NCBI GenBank assembly: GCA_028673005.1
Contig: CM054113.1
Location: forward strand, 204,591,504 to 204,655,503
Direction of reading: 5' to 3'
Length of the DNA: 64,000 nt
Origin: Tanypteryx hageni
Lineage: Eukaryota; Arthropoda; Insecta; Odonata; Petaluridae
This document shows positions 54,628-64,000 of the stretch, one piece after another. Position 1 is the stretch's first letter. The number at the start of each line of letters is the position of its first letter. The position numbers were made by a program, and so were the translations under genes. The notes beneath the pieces are model-generated. The model saw only the letters and a list, made by a program, of their open reading frames with translations, was not told the origin of the DNA and ran no database searches.

Positions 54628-55745
54628 CTAGTATTCTTGCACTTTTCTGCTACTGTAGTCAATGAGGTCTCTGATTACATCCAAATAAAATTTTTTAGTC
54701 AAAACTGACTTATTAGTAGCTTGTTTGTAGTAGATATAAACATTTAATATCATCCTATAGTTGGGAGCACGAATGAAGGTGGGTGGCAACTGGATGTGCA
54801 GAAGGCAAGGAATGTCACGTGGTTTCTCCCACTCCTTCACCTGGCCAATCAGTGTCAGTCGGTTACAGCAGCTCTTGTGGTGCGGTTCGTACCTTTGCGG
54901 AGTGATTTTCGTGTTTATTTGGGTGTTTTACAATTGAGATTTAAATAGTACCATCTTGTGATGTTTTAAAATGGAGGGCGAAGGACGTAAACACATGGGA
55001 CTTTGTGCATCATACGTTGTTTTCCGGGCGAAAGCTTATGCAGGCTGGTGGTGTGGCAGCATTGTAACATGTATTTCTCTCTCTCTGCACAGTAATCATG
55101 ACTCACCTGCCTTTGTTCGTGCTGCCAACTATAGTTAGTAAGTCGGAGATCAGTCTATGCCACCATTTTTTTAAAAGAAATATGTAAGCTGTAGTAGCTG
55201 GTAGTTTCTTTCCAATCCTCCCATGAATTCGTGGTATACCCTTACAATTTTGGGACAACACACTTCCACCTTCGACCCACCCTTCGGCATCGTTTTTAAA
55301 TACTGCATTGGGTGTCATAGCCCACTGACAAAAAAAAGATACATAAGTGGGTCGGAGGTGAGCCACTCGCAGTCCCCTTTGTTTTTTTCTTTCCAGCCAT
55401 TTGTGCTTGCTACCAATTCTTTGGGATAGTCTGTACGGTTATTGTTTGCAGTCCCTATGGCTCTCAGACCGTTCATGGAGAGTTCGGTAAATAGATTTGG
55501 GGACGTAAAAAATCTATCGCAAATTATAGTAGAACCTGACCCTAAGAGTGGCTCTATAAGAAACATCACGACATTTCCACCCAACCCATATTATTATTTT
55601 TAATTGTCCCCTTTTCTTTGTACAATTCTAAGTGAAAAACATATCCCGATGTTCCATCTGCTCATCCCCACCACTTGAATCCCCTTGTGAAGAAATAAAT
55701 CTTAACCAAGATCCTCACCCTGTTTTCTTATGGTCACCATTGTCA
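54628..55745 (-). pseudogene. piggyBac transposase C-terminal half, degraded, minus strand
   Basis: In minus-strand order: KGIQVVGMSRWNIG near 55640-55690; NVVMFLIEPLLGSGS, then DRFFTSPNLFTEL (catalytic Asp region) at about 55475-55570; FVSGL/AMTPNAV and KKWWHRLISDLL at 55103-55340; and NVYIYYKQATNKSVLTKKF at 54670-54760. This matches the middle and end of the DDE_Tnp_1_7 family. Stops and frameshifts split it, and a non-homologous stretch at 54841-55102 separates the last two blocks. No TTAA termini were assigned. Confidence 0.78.
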
Positions 55746-55749
55746 AATA

Positions 55750-56155
55750 TAACAAGTAGTTCTGGAAAGAACTAATCCACCTACTTTCCTTTCAAAAATC
55801 AAAAGGGAACAAACCAACTCAAGATCAACAACAAAAACCAAAAACAAATTTCTCTCACCAAAGATGCCGTAAGAATTACACAAGAAGAAATGCAGTTTTG
55901 TTTACAGAGTCGGTATGGTTACTGACAACAATATGTAGTATTCATATTTTTCACCGCGATTCCGATAGGTATGAATTTACTTAAGAGTCAATTGTTACCT
56001 TGATAGCTATGAATCAAAACATGGCTGGAATGTGGATCCGGTTATCCTTGAGCCGAGTTCGGCAATAATCATCACCGTAGCAGCAAATCAAAAAATGTCT
56101 TTCAAAATGCCGAAATGAAAGTTTTTGAGAGAAATTCAAACAAATACGATCGAAA
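55750..56155. other. Intergenic, nothing recognised
   Basis: May hold the degraded 5' part of the minus-strand piggyBac copy; no motif can be placed. Confidence 0.4.
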
Positions 56156-56159
56156 ATCA

Positions 56160-56490
56160 AAATTGCCTGATAAGAATAAGAATCTTCACTTTTTCCCCTT
56201 AGAACAGTACAAATCCCACTCCGATATCAAAATTCTAAAATATTTTAAAATGCAAAAGAAAAACTGCATGACGAATTTTAGATTAACCATGTAAATCGAA
56301 AGGGGAAAGAACTCGCCTGGAATTAAACTTGGGTCCTGCAAAATATGGCCCTGAGCTAGTCTCCGAGAGCACTAGCCTTACACCAAGTTTCGTGGAAATT
56401 GGTCCATTCATGAAGATGTTTGTGGGGGACACAGACAATCAGCGAGGCGATCTCATAAGACTACTTTCCATTTTTTGGAAGTAGGCTAAA
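56160..56490 (-). repeat. SINE-like repeat family S, minus-strand copy
   Basis: Read on the minus strand: 'cctacttccaaaaaatggaa', 'ggaccaatttccacgaaact', 'acccaagtttaattccaggc' (B-box-like), then 'tttacatggttaat' and 'gaagattcttattcttatca'. Same order as copy 4 at 40300. Confidence 0.72.
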
Positions 56491-56499
56491 AAGGGTAAA

Positions 56500-57415
56500 G
56501 CTCAAAAAAATGTAAAACAGGAACCTCTGATGAAAAAACATGTAACTGTCCAGAACAAAACTTCAAACTATCTGTAAGCTGCTGGCGAAAAAAGATAGAA
56601 AAAGCAAATACCATGCTGTCACACTAGAGGGCAGAAGAGGACCATACCCTAGCACCGATGTATCAGTGCTTCATTCCAAATCGGTTAATAGGGAATATAT
56701 TTCTCAGTTTTTATCCAATTTTGCCCGTTGATTACCTGCCGATTCGATTTTTAAAAATTCAGGTAAAACCCAAAATTGCTACACTACTAATAAAATAATT
56801 AATATTAAACTAGGGGCTTGGAACTTTCGGACAGGATTTCAATATGGAAACACTTTACAATTTCAGCTCAGGTCTACATTTGCTTTAAATAACCTTCATT
56901 GGTTTGGGTATATTTTATTTAAAATTTCGAGTTTATCACTTAATTATAACTATTTCAAAAACAGTTATAGACAGAAATGGTGGCATAAATAAGAACACAG
57001 ACAAAAAGTTTCTGCAAGACATAAATCTTCATCATGTAACCATATAACAGGTACGGAATTTCGTTTACATGCCTCACAACGCATTCTTCACTGTTTGTTA
57101 GGCTGATTGAATAGCGGCAACAATTAGCAACACTTCCATACATTGTTGTATGATACCAGTTTATGTGTGTAATTATTCAGTCCAAAAAGATATATAATGT
57201 GTATAATATAATTTTTATTGATTAAAAATTTTATTTCTATTAAACCTGTTATAACCCGAATTCATTAAAAATGTAATTGCTTTGCTTTTGATAAATCCCG
57301 ATTTCACCCGATTTGTTTAAAAAACTTAAAAACTCAATAAATATCCCGACTGCAAATTTATTTTTAACCTGAAAAATAAATTTCCTAATGATTAATTATT
57401 ATATCAGGTCATTAT
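56500..57415. other. Intergenic, nothing recognised
   Basis: A+T-rich; no supportable gene or repeat. Confidence 0.45.
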
Positions 57416-57428
57416 GAGTTGTCTAAAT

Positions 57429-57738
57429 CAGTGGTGCCAAAACTACAGCCTGCAGGCCAAATGCAGCCCGCAAAGCTATGGCGAAAAAGCAATTTAAAAA
57501 ATTTAACACAAATTCATACATTTTTTGAAAATTTTTATAATAAAACTTTTAATATTGAAATATTATCCATGAAAACCTGATTTAGATTTGATTTTCACTT
57601 ATATGGCTCCTCAGAATACAGAAAACTTTCAATTTAAACTCTAATCCGGCCTGCTGAAAAATTGGCAACTTCCAATGCCCGTCAAAGGATTTGCAACCAC
57701 TGATGTGGCCTGCCATTAGAAAAGTTTGGGCAGCACTG
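57429..57738. mobile_element. hAT MITE with perfect 8-bp TSD (310 bp)
   Basis: Starts cagtggtgccaaaac and ends in the complement of cagtgctgcccaaac. It is flanked by GTCTAAAT at 57421-57428 and 57739-57746. Sub-terminal 'gcctgcaggcc' and 'ggcctgctg' motifs. Non-coding. Confidence 0.9.
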
Positions 57739-58440
57739 GTCTAAATAATTGTGTTAACTGTAATGATAGTGTGTGGGTCACTAAGTCCCCAGTATGAGTG
57801 AATCTGCTCCGAAAACCACATTGGTTAGTTTAAAAACTTATAATAAATCAAAATTTCTCTACAGCTGAGGTAAACATGAATAAAAATAATTAGACTGCTT
57901 ACTTTTTCTGAAAAGCTTTAAATAAAATAAAGGGTAAGATACTTTCCTTAACGTAAACAGATTTTTAGGTTAAAACTTTGGTTTGCAGTCTTTCTAAATG
58001 GAAGGAAAGTACTCCTTAAACTGCAATATTGATTTATATTCTATGCATGGGCAGAACCCCTTTAAGGCAATGGTGGGCCCTGGGCAAAGTATGATCGTGG
58101 GATCCCCCTCTCTTTACTTTTTTAAAAAAGATAAGACCTTAAAATTTGATACCAGTACAAAATTTATTTATATTAACAAAAGTGAAAAGGAAGGAAAAGA
58201 TTAAACACACTAAAAAATTCTCTAGGTTTAAAATTATTTTCTAAACATAGTAATAAACATGTTATACATTCAATCCAGAATTATGAAATGCCAAATGTAC
58301 CAATGCAATTTGGATAGACTGACACAATGTAATTTCCACTTAAAAATATTCTGAAATAAGGACTATTCAGTCTTTGGGTTTCCTTGCACTTTGACACTAC
58401 CAGTATAGCTGATGCTAGTGCTCTGGACCAAACTTGGGAA

Positions 58441-58856
58441 GGCAACAATTTCATCTGGAAAGGTTTTTCCAAATAATCTGGATGATTGTTTTAGACAAGA
58501 TGCTTTATTGTGAAGAAGTTCAATGTCATCCAGAAATCCAAATCTCCATTTCTCCAGATGTTTTCCCGCAGATGCTGTAGCACTTGTGTAATACTACTGA
58601 TTGACAGTTTGGCCAAAGGGGAAAAATTGTGATATACAACCCTATCGCAGTTAAAAGAAATGATCAACATGCCATTCATTTGTCTTCCATGGATGTTCGT
58701 CCATCTTTGAATTTTGAAAAACACCTGTATGTTTGTGCTTTTGATAATGCATCTTCTCCAAAGGCTGTCTGTAAAATTTCATTTTTTCAGAAGCTGTTTT
58801 ACCATGCATGAAACAAAACTTAATGCAAACTCTTTGTTCTTTTGAATCGCTCATTT
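58441..58856 (-). pseudogene. mariner transposase remnant (SETMAR-like), internally deleted
   Basis: Minus strand from 58854: begins MSDSKEQRVCIKFC, the typical first residues of mariner transposases ('..EQR..IKFC.k.GKsa.Et...'), followed by GKTASEKMKFYRQ. A shifted frame then gives VYHNFSPLAKLSI and ITQVLQHLRENI, which in relatives lie far downstream near the catalytic region. The middle third is therefore deleted and the remainder frameshifted. No complete catalytic triad remains. Confidence 0.7.
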
Positions 58857-58983
58857 TGAAAAATCATAGAACATGTGGTACATGTCTTCACTAAAAAGCT
58901 TCACAAATGTGACTGACATAACATAGATGGCGTATGATGAGGCAAACTACTAGCAAAAGTATACTCTATCACAATCTAACAGT

Positions 58984-59573
58984 ATAATTTTTGGTACTTT
59001 GGTATTAACAGGGCTCCACCTCCACAGTACCTCTAGGGGTGAGATATGGAACTACAAGGCGCTGAAAGTGGCGAGATTTGGAATTACATGGAGCAGTACT
59101 CCATTGGAACTCGGCTGGGCCAGGGAAGAGAAATCTGAACATAGGGGAAAATTCTACTTGGCCCCACTGGATTGGGTAAGTTAGTGGAAGTGTTTTTGGC
59201 TCCTCCTCATGTTCACTGAGTTCTCTCCTCGGGTTGGGAAGCATTCATCTTAATATATGCCAGTCAGCGATGAAGCTTGTGTTCCTTGTGTACAGCTGGT
59301 ATATATTAAGGTGAATGCTTCTCAACCCAGGGGGAGAACACAGTGAACGTGAGGAGGAACCAAAAACACTTCGACTAACTTACCCACCCCGGCAGGGCCG
59401 AGTAAAATTTTCCTTCATGTTCAAATTTCCCTTCCCTGGCCCAGCCAAGTTCCAATAGAGCCCTGTTCCATGTAATTCCAAATCTCGCCACTTTCAGTGC
59501 CTTGTAGTTCCATATTTTGCCCCTAGAAGTGTGCTGCAGAGGTCAAACCCCGTTAATACCAAAGTTCCTAATT
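58984..59573. repeat. Large fold-back palindrome, arms ~278 bp, loop 34 nt
   Basis: The left arm 58984-59262 and right arm 59297-59573 are inverted copies with scattered mismatches. For example, 'actttggtattaac' near 58996 pairs with 'gttaataccaaagt' at 59552, and the central 'gcattcatcttaatatatgcca' region pairs with 'tggtatatattaaggtgaat' at 59297. It is nested in the hAT element 58052-59873. No convincing ORF; function unknown. Confidence 0.88.
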
Positions 59574-59879
59574 TTTGTTACTATTATCAGTTACTGCATT
59601 GTTATGAGAGCATTCTCATAAATTTTGGGTAGCACCTCTTATGACATGGCAGATTTGGAAACAGCAAAAGAAAGTCAGTAAAAACAGTCAATATTGTCTT
59701 CAGAAGGAGAATATATAATGTAGTCTCTTTACACAGTCTCTCCATTTTTCAGCACGAACTGCAACATATTCTTGGTTAAAAAATACTTAATTCCTCGCTC
59801 ATGCAGTGGAGCCCCCTAAAATCAGGGGGCCCTGAGCAGCTTCCCACCTTGCCCATTGGATAAAAAGGCTCTGTGCATG

Positions 59880-60130
59880 GGTAGCTGGAGCAACTCTTCT
59901 TGTGGTTGGCAAAACCTAAAATTGGTATGCTGACTCCCATGACTCTATGCATATCATTTCACATCTAATTATGGTCTCCCATAAGATCAGAATCATTTTA
60001 AAATTTGGATTTGTATATATGGCACAAAGCCCTAATTTAAGATTCTTTATTATGTAAGAAGAAATAACATTCACAAGGTGAAAATGAACTGTAACCATCT
60101 CTCAATTTTTAAAAGATCGCATTAGTAAAA
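59880..60130. other. Intergenic, nothing recognised
   Basis: No coding or repeat signal seen between the hAT element and the 3' UTR of the minus-strand exon. Confidence 0.4.
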
Positions 60131-60139
60131 TGTTGATAA

Positions 60140-60527
60140 ATTATATTTATTTCAACTTTTTATTCATCATACATAAAATATAAAATATTTGTACAAATTA
60201 GGAAACTCTTTCATAAAGATAATATATTATGAAATGGTAGTACATATATACATGACTATAAATATTTAACTGCATTAAGAATTTTAATAAAAAGAGCTTT
60301 TGGTCCTTACCGTGAGCTTGAATTTTATGTACTTGGTTTAAATCAAATTTTATTTAAATCATATTGCCATTTAAATCTCAATCTAACAATTTTAAAGACA
60401 TTTACCTCTTAGTAAATGTATTAATAATAACAGTAATACTTCACAAAAATCAATAACAACATCATTTTTTGAATCATTTGAAATCCATAGGATTTAAACA
60501 CATATCATGAACAAAGAACAGACAGCT
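60140..60527 (-). other. Probable 3' UTR of the minus-strand gene
   Basis: Non-coding A+T-rich sequence downstream (on -) of the stop at 60528. An AATAAA on the minus strand near 60160-60168 is a candidate polyadenylation signal. Confidence 0.35.
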
Positions 60528-60689
60528 TCACTTAAGTCCATTAGTTTGTTGACATTCTCCTGCACCATTCCTGATACCAGCCAGACCAGGCCTTCGTCTC
60601 AGGGTTCCAAGTATACCAAGCATTTCCTTTACAGCAGGTGGTTTATCATCTGCTTCCTCAGCCTTCCCAATATATTTCAATCGTCGCTT
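60528..60689 (-). CDS. Probable 3'-terminal coding exon of an unidentified gene
   Basis: Minus strand: the acceptor 'tatatttacag' is followed by 53 codons and TGA, phase 0. The residues include KYIGKAEEADDKPPAVKEM and ILGTLRRRPGLAG, a hydrophilic, Lys/Arg-rich tail. The base composition and codon use look coding, unlike the A+T-rich surroundings. I do not recognise the protein. A cytoplasmic tail of a membrane protein is possible but unproven. Upstream exons would lie at higher coordinates; none was found before 64000. Confidence 0.5.
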   Translation of the reverse strand, partial: KRRLKYIGKAEEADDKPPAVKEMLGILGTLRRRPGLAGIRNGAGECQQTNGLK

Positions 60690-60699
60690 CTGTAAATAT

Positions 60700-60973
60700 A
60701 AAACATATGTCTTCAAAATTGCTTCTTAAAATTCCTTTTTACCACAATGAACATAGGAGATGATGGATTTCAATCACAACTAGCTTATGCCTGAGTTGCA
60801 TAAGATACGATTAAAATAATTTATTTACTTAATGATTTTATTAGCAGAAGTTTGATTCCTAATATGAGAGAATTGGGAATTTATTAATGAAAAGGCAAAA
60901 TTTTTAAGAATAATTGTTTGACAGAAATTTCAAAAATAATTTTTATGAAATTTATCATTTTCTTATAAAAATT
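60700..60973. other. Intron or intergenic, nothing recognised
   Basis: A+T-rich; would be intronic if the exon at 60528-60689 is real. Confidence 0.4.
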
Positions 60974-62244
60974 ACCATATATACTCGTGTATAGTTCGAG
61001 TTTTTCAGACACGAGTAATACTTTTGAGGGTTTAAAATCTCGGATCTAAAAAATTATCTTTTTAAAAATATTATAATAAAAATCAAGATATTTTTTGGTC
61101 TCCCACCTCGCTGACGTAACTTCTATGATATAGCTCCAAAACTTCCTATTTACCTTTAATTTTATCGATTTTCATTAGAACTATGTTGTGTTTTTCATTT
61201 ATTTCTTTTTCGAAGACTTATATACCTGTCCTGTATTATCACGAAATTCTGATTTGATTGCGACCCAGTAGTGTTTTTATTATTTTTTTATACAATCTCT
61301 GGTGGGTTATAGTGCATTTTAACCAAAATTAGTAATGTGACCATTATAGTGACATTTTGTCGTCTTAATGTTGTTGCGTGAATACTAAAGCCTGTCTCAT
61401 ATTCACCGATTGTTTTCTTGATTTCTATGCATATCTTTCTTGCGTCTTATAACAACAGATGAGTTGGAATGAATTATATTGAATGTGTCATTGACGACGT
61501 TACTTTATGGAACTTCAACAACTTGGATAAAAATGAATAACTTTGTAACATTTCATACGATGATCTAATTCAAGCGGGAGATTGGGACAGGTTATTTGTT
61601 AATAAAGACAGCAATGAACAAGAGTTTTATGGTTTTAATACATAAATAAATTTTCAGAAAAGTTAAGCATGCATTATATTTTATGTAAAGAATTTCTCTT
61701 TATTTTTTTATAGAGCCGTAAGCCATACCTATATAATAACTCCATTATGTAGTTCCAATATTGTTAATTCCAAATGATGATATCAATGTATAAAGTCACA
61801 AAGCTGAAGAATTAAAATGAGTTTATTTCATCATGTTCAACTATCAATCATAACTTTTATTAAAGGTTTTATGAGTAATATGCATCTATTAATTTTCATT
61901 ATATAAGCTTAATTTTCGTCTATTTGCTAGAAATTCTGCCACCATTCATGTCACATCTCGTAGTTAAGAAGTAATAAATATTTTTCTTCTCAAGATCGTG
62001 CAATAGGTTTAAGATGTTTACAGTTTATTATTAGTATAGTATTATTATGATACTAAAAACAGTTGAAAACCAAGATCTTTCTATATACCTTGATTGTGAG
62101 CTTCGAAATGAAAAATGTCGATCCTGATGGAAATCTATGATAAAAAAGTAGAAAGCTAGGGTTGAGTTATACACGAGATACATGTAAAAATCTAATTTTT
62201 TTGCCGAGAAATCGGTGGTCGAACTATACATGAGTATATACGGT
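60974..62244. mobile_element. Inverted-repeat element family T (1271 bp), no transposase recognised
   Basis: The left end accatatatactcgtgtatag and the complement of the right end accgtatatactcatgtatag are inverted repeats of about 25 bases. Both sides have AATT, which may be the target duplication but is also compatible with a longer TIR. The right 90 bases are related to 29740-29862. The interior is A+T-rich and non-coding. Confidence 0.65.
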
Positions 62245-62249
62245 AATTA

Positions 62250-62630
62250 AACCACTCACCTAACCTCGATATATCGTATTTTGTGAGAGGTGGCACAAAC
62301 GATATACCATTGTGAAGATAAAGTTTCAGGATGTGTTAGTTCTGATTAGTTCAATGTAAGGTTGATAGATGGCAGAATGTCCTCTAATTTGGTAGTCACT
62401 TGAAAGCTTAGGTTACTTGTGATTGAAAATTTACTGAGTATATGGTTTATAAACAGTGTTATAAATTCCTTTACAACTTTTTATTTTAATAGAATTTAAA
62501 CCATGTAAGATAAAAGAACATAGTTATTGACTTTATAAATCAACATCAATTCATTTACTGTTTTCTGTCATATGGTTTGGCGGATGAAACTTGTCAAGTG
62601 TACTATATTATTTTTATTTGTATTATTTTA
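62250..62630. other. Intergenic or intronic, nothing recognised
   Basis: No gene or repeat boundary assigned. Confidence 0.4.
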
Positions 62631-62635
62631 TGCAA

Positions 62636-63016
62636 AACCGATATAGCCCGCAAGATGGACTTGGTGCCTTGAGTGGCGAGAAATGGAACTATGTAGTGTA
62701 CACACATAGTTTTACGCATTTGCTTTGCTTCGAGAACCCAATCTCCGCTGGCGTTGAGGGTGACATTCGTGTAGGTGGGCGCTGCAGGTGCCCTACACGA
62801 CTTCAATCTACAACACGACTTCGAAATCTACCCATACTTCCCGGTCTGGCCTAAGTTCCATTTCATAAGAATTACGCCACTTATTGAAAAGAGAACTGAA
62901 CTAGTGTTCGCTTTCTACTGTTTTGTAAATAACTGCCTTTGTCATGTTATTAATCACAAGTAGTTCAATTTCTCACCACTTAAGGCACTAAATCTTGCTT
63001 GCGGCCTATATTGGTT
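62636..63016. mobile_element. Fold-back element (about 380 bp) with ~55-bp inverted ends
   Basis: The left end 'aaccgatatagcccgcaag' plus 'gtgccttgagtggcgagaaa' is matched in inverted orientation at the right end ('tttctcaccacttaaggcac', 'cttgcggcctatattggtt'). The interior includes an inner inverted pair around 'gaagtcg'. The 'gtggcgaga..tggaa' core is shared with the large palindrome at 58984-59573. Confidence 0.75.
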
Positions 63017-63019
63017 CTT

Positions 63020-64000
63020 CTCCCAAAATTGTAGTATTTATAGATCATTTAATATGATTTTTCACAATTTTTTAATGTTGAATGTTTTGCATTAGTATAT
63101 TCTTTTTGCAAGTGTAATTGATCATAAAGAAAAGAAATGTATTATTTGTATTGTATGTATTATTGCTATTTTTAAACTTGATTTGTTGCAGTTGAGAAAT
63201 CGAGGAATATTTTCTAACCTAGAAATTGATTTTTGGACAAGATAAATGCGTTTTAATATACTGAAATTTCTCATGTTGCTAAAAAAAAGTCTTAATATAG
63301 AAATATAATTAATTCCATTTATGGCCATACCTAACCAAGTAATTGTTTATTTATAGCTTAAAATATTTTATTTTGTTATTAAACTACATGTCATTGCTGC
63401 ACGTCTGAACTTAATGTTAGATTGAGATTGACCATGTCACTGCACCATATCATAATATCATTTAATTGATTGAAAATAATCTAGAATTCAAGATGTAAAA
63501 ATTGATTAATTTCATTTGATTTCAAATGTTTTACTGGGTAATGCTATAGAATGACAATTTTTATTCCTAATAATAATTTTAATATCATCCCCATGATATG
63601 GTGATTCATTAAGGATGCCTCATTTATTGTTAATCTTTGTGAGGTATGTGATTACTTGTAATTTTGTATGTAATTAAACAAATGGTGATTAGCATTTGGT
63701 CATAAACCAATGGAAATCTTCAATATTATAACAAGATTTCAATTGAATCCTATTAACATGAACATGTGTGTGTTTATAAATATTTCTTCGTATAATCTAA
63801 GTTTGCCTTGAATAATAAATGTGACTATTTTGCTTAAATTTTTATCATATTTTGTTTTTCAAAAAAGTTTTCAAACGCATTTATTTAATTATGTTAGCTA
63901 AGATAAATACATTAATTATGTGATAGGAATTTATGATATGGTAAGAATTACATGCTAAATATAAAAAAAATTCTATCAAGTATATTACCTCTGTATTCCT
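63020..64000. other. A+T-rich end of window, no feature recognised
   Basis: No coding exon, repeat or transposon end can be supported in the last kilobase. Confidence 0.45.

Larger units (their letters stand above)
58052..59873. mobile_element. hAT element holding two nested insertions, 8-bp TSD
   Basis: The left end cagaaccccttt and the complement of the right end cagagcctttttat lie between identical octamers TGCATGGG (58044-58051 and 59874-59881). Both sub-terminal regions contain 'gggccc' and 'gggcaa' motifs, plus a short stem 'gccccctaaaatcagggggc' at 59810-59829. Inside are a mariner remnant and a large palindrome. The element itself has no recognisable transposase. Confidence 0.75.

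Overview
This window looks like A+T-rich nuclear DNA from an arthropod, most likely an insect. Three things point that way: a spliced housekeeping gene with GT-AG introns of up to 6.8 kb, an invertebrate-style Crk adaptor gene, and a dense, nested mixture of hAT, piggyBac, Tc1/mariner (Tigger/pogo and mariner), Penelope-like and LINE elements. I saw no bacterial operons, rRNA, convincing tRNA or CRISPR array. The species cannot be named from the sequence alone.

Host genes. (1) Crk, an SH2-SH3-SH3 adaptor, is an intact single-exon CDS at 16466-17281 (+). (2) A BCCIP/Bcp1 homologue is encoded on + by six exons between 34493 and 50444 (321 codons plus stop). Every splice junction keeps the frame, and introns 2, 3 and 4 are filled with transposons. 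(3) A probable 3'-terminal coding exon of an unidentified gene lies at 60528-60689 (-); its upstream exons would be at higher coordinates or beyond the window.

Layout. 0-1.5 kb: 3' part of a Penelope-like element with a GIY-YIG domain, then a hairpin holding an AT microsatellite. 1.9-3.5 kb: a CT-rich tract split by a LINE 3' end. 5-6.8 kb: dispersed repeats and a second CT-rich tract. 6.8-9.45 kb: an almost complete hAT transposon with a perfect 8-bp target duplication but a damaged transposase. 9.8-11.9 kb: repeats and unidentified ORF debris. 12-15.6 kb: no recognised gene. 15.6-18.7 kb: Crk. 19-21.5 kb: direct and dispersed repeats. 22.5-24.7 kb: piggyBac debris holding a deleted hAT copy. 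24.9-25.8 kb: SINE-like repeats around a purine-rich tract. 26.3-30.8 kb: a hAT-like element, a reverse-oriented Penelope-like element with a Tigger-type insertion, and a hAT MITE. 34.5-50.4 kb: the BCCIP gene, with a piggyBac element (itself broken by a MITE with perfect 36-bp inverted repeats) and hAT debris in intron 2, a piggyBac-like MITE in intron 3 and a Tigger remnant in intron 4. 51-56.5 kb: a piggyBac-like MITE, LINE and piggyBac remnants. 57.4-59.9 kb: a hAT MITE, then a hAT element holding a mariner remnant and a 0.6-kb near-perfect palindrome. 60-63 kb: the unidentified exon, a 1.27-kb inverted-repeat element and a second fold-back element.

The host genes are unrelated to one another. 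The main interest is the layered transposon history, which can be ordered from intact target-site duplications, and several non-autonomous families I cannot name: piggyBac-like ends followed by short palindromes, a repeat with a pol III B-box-like core, two related fold-back elements, and a repeat with a CT-rich interior. I found no convincing multi-gene novel system.
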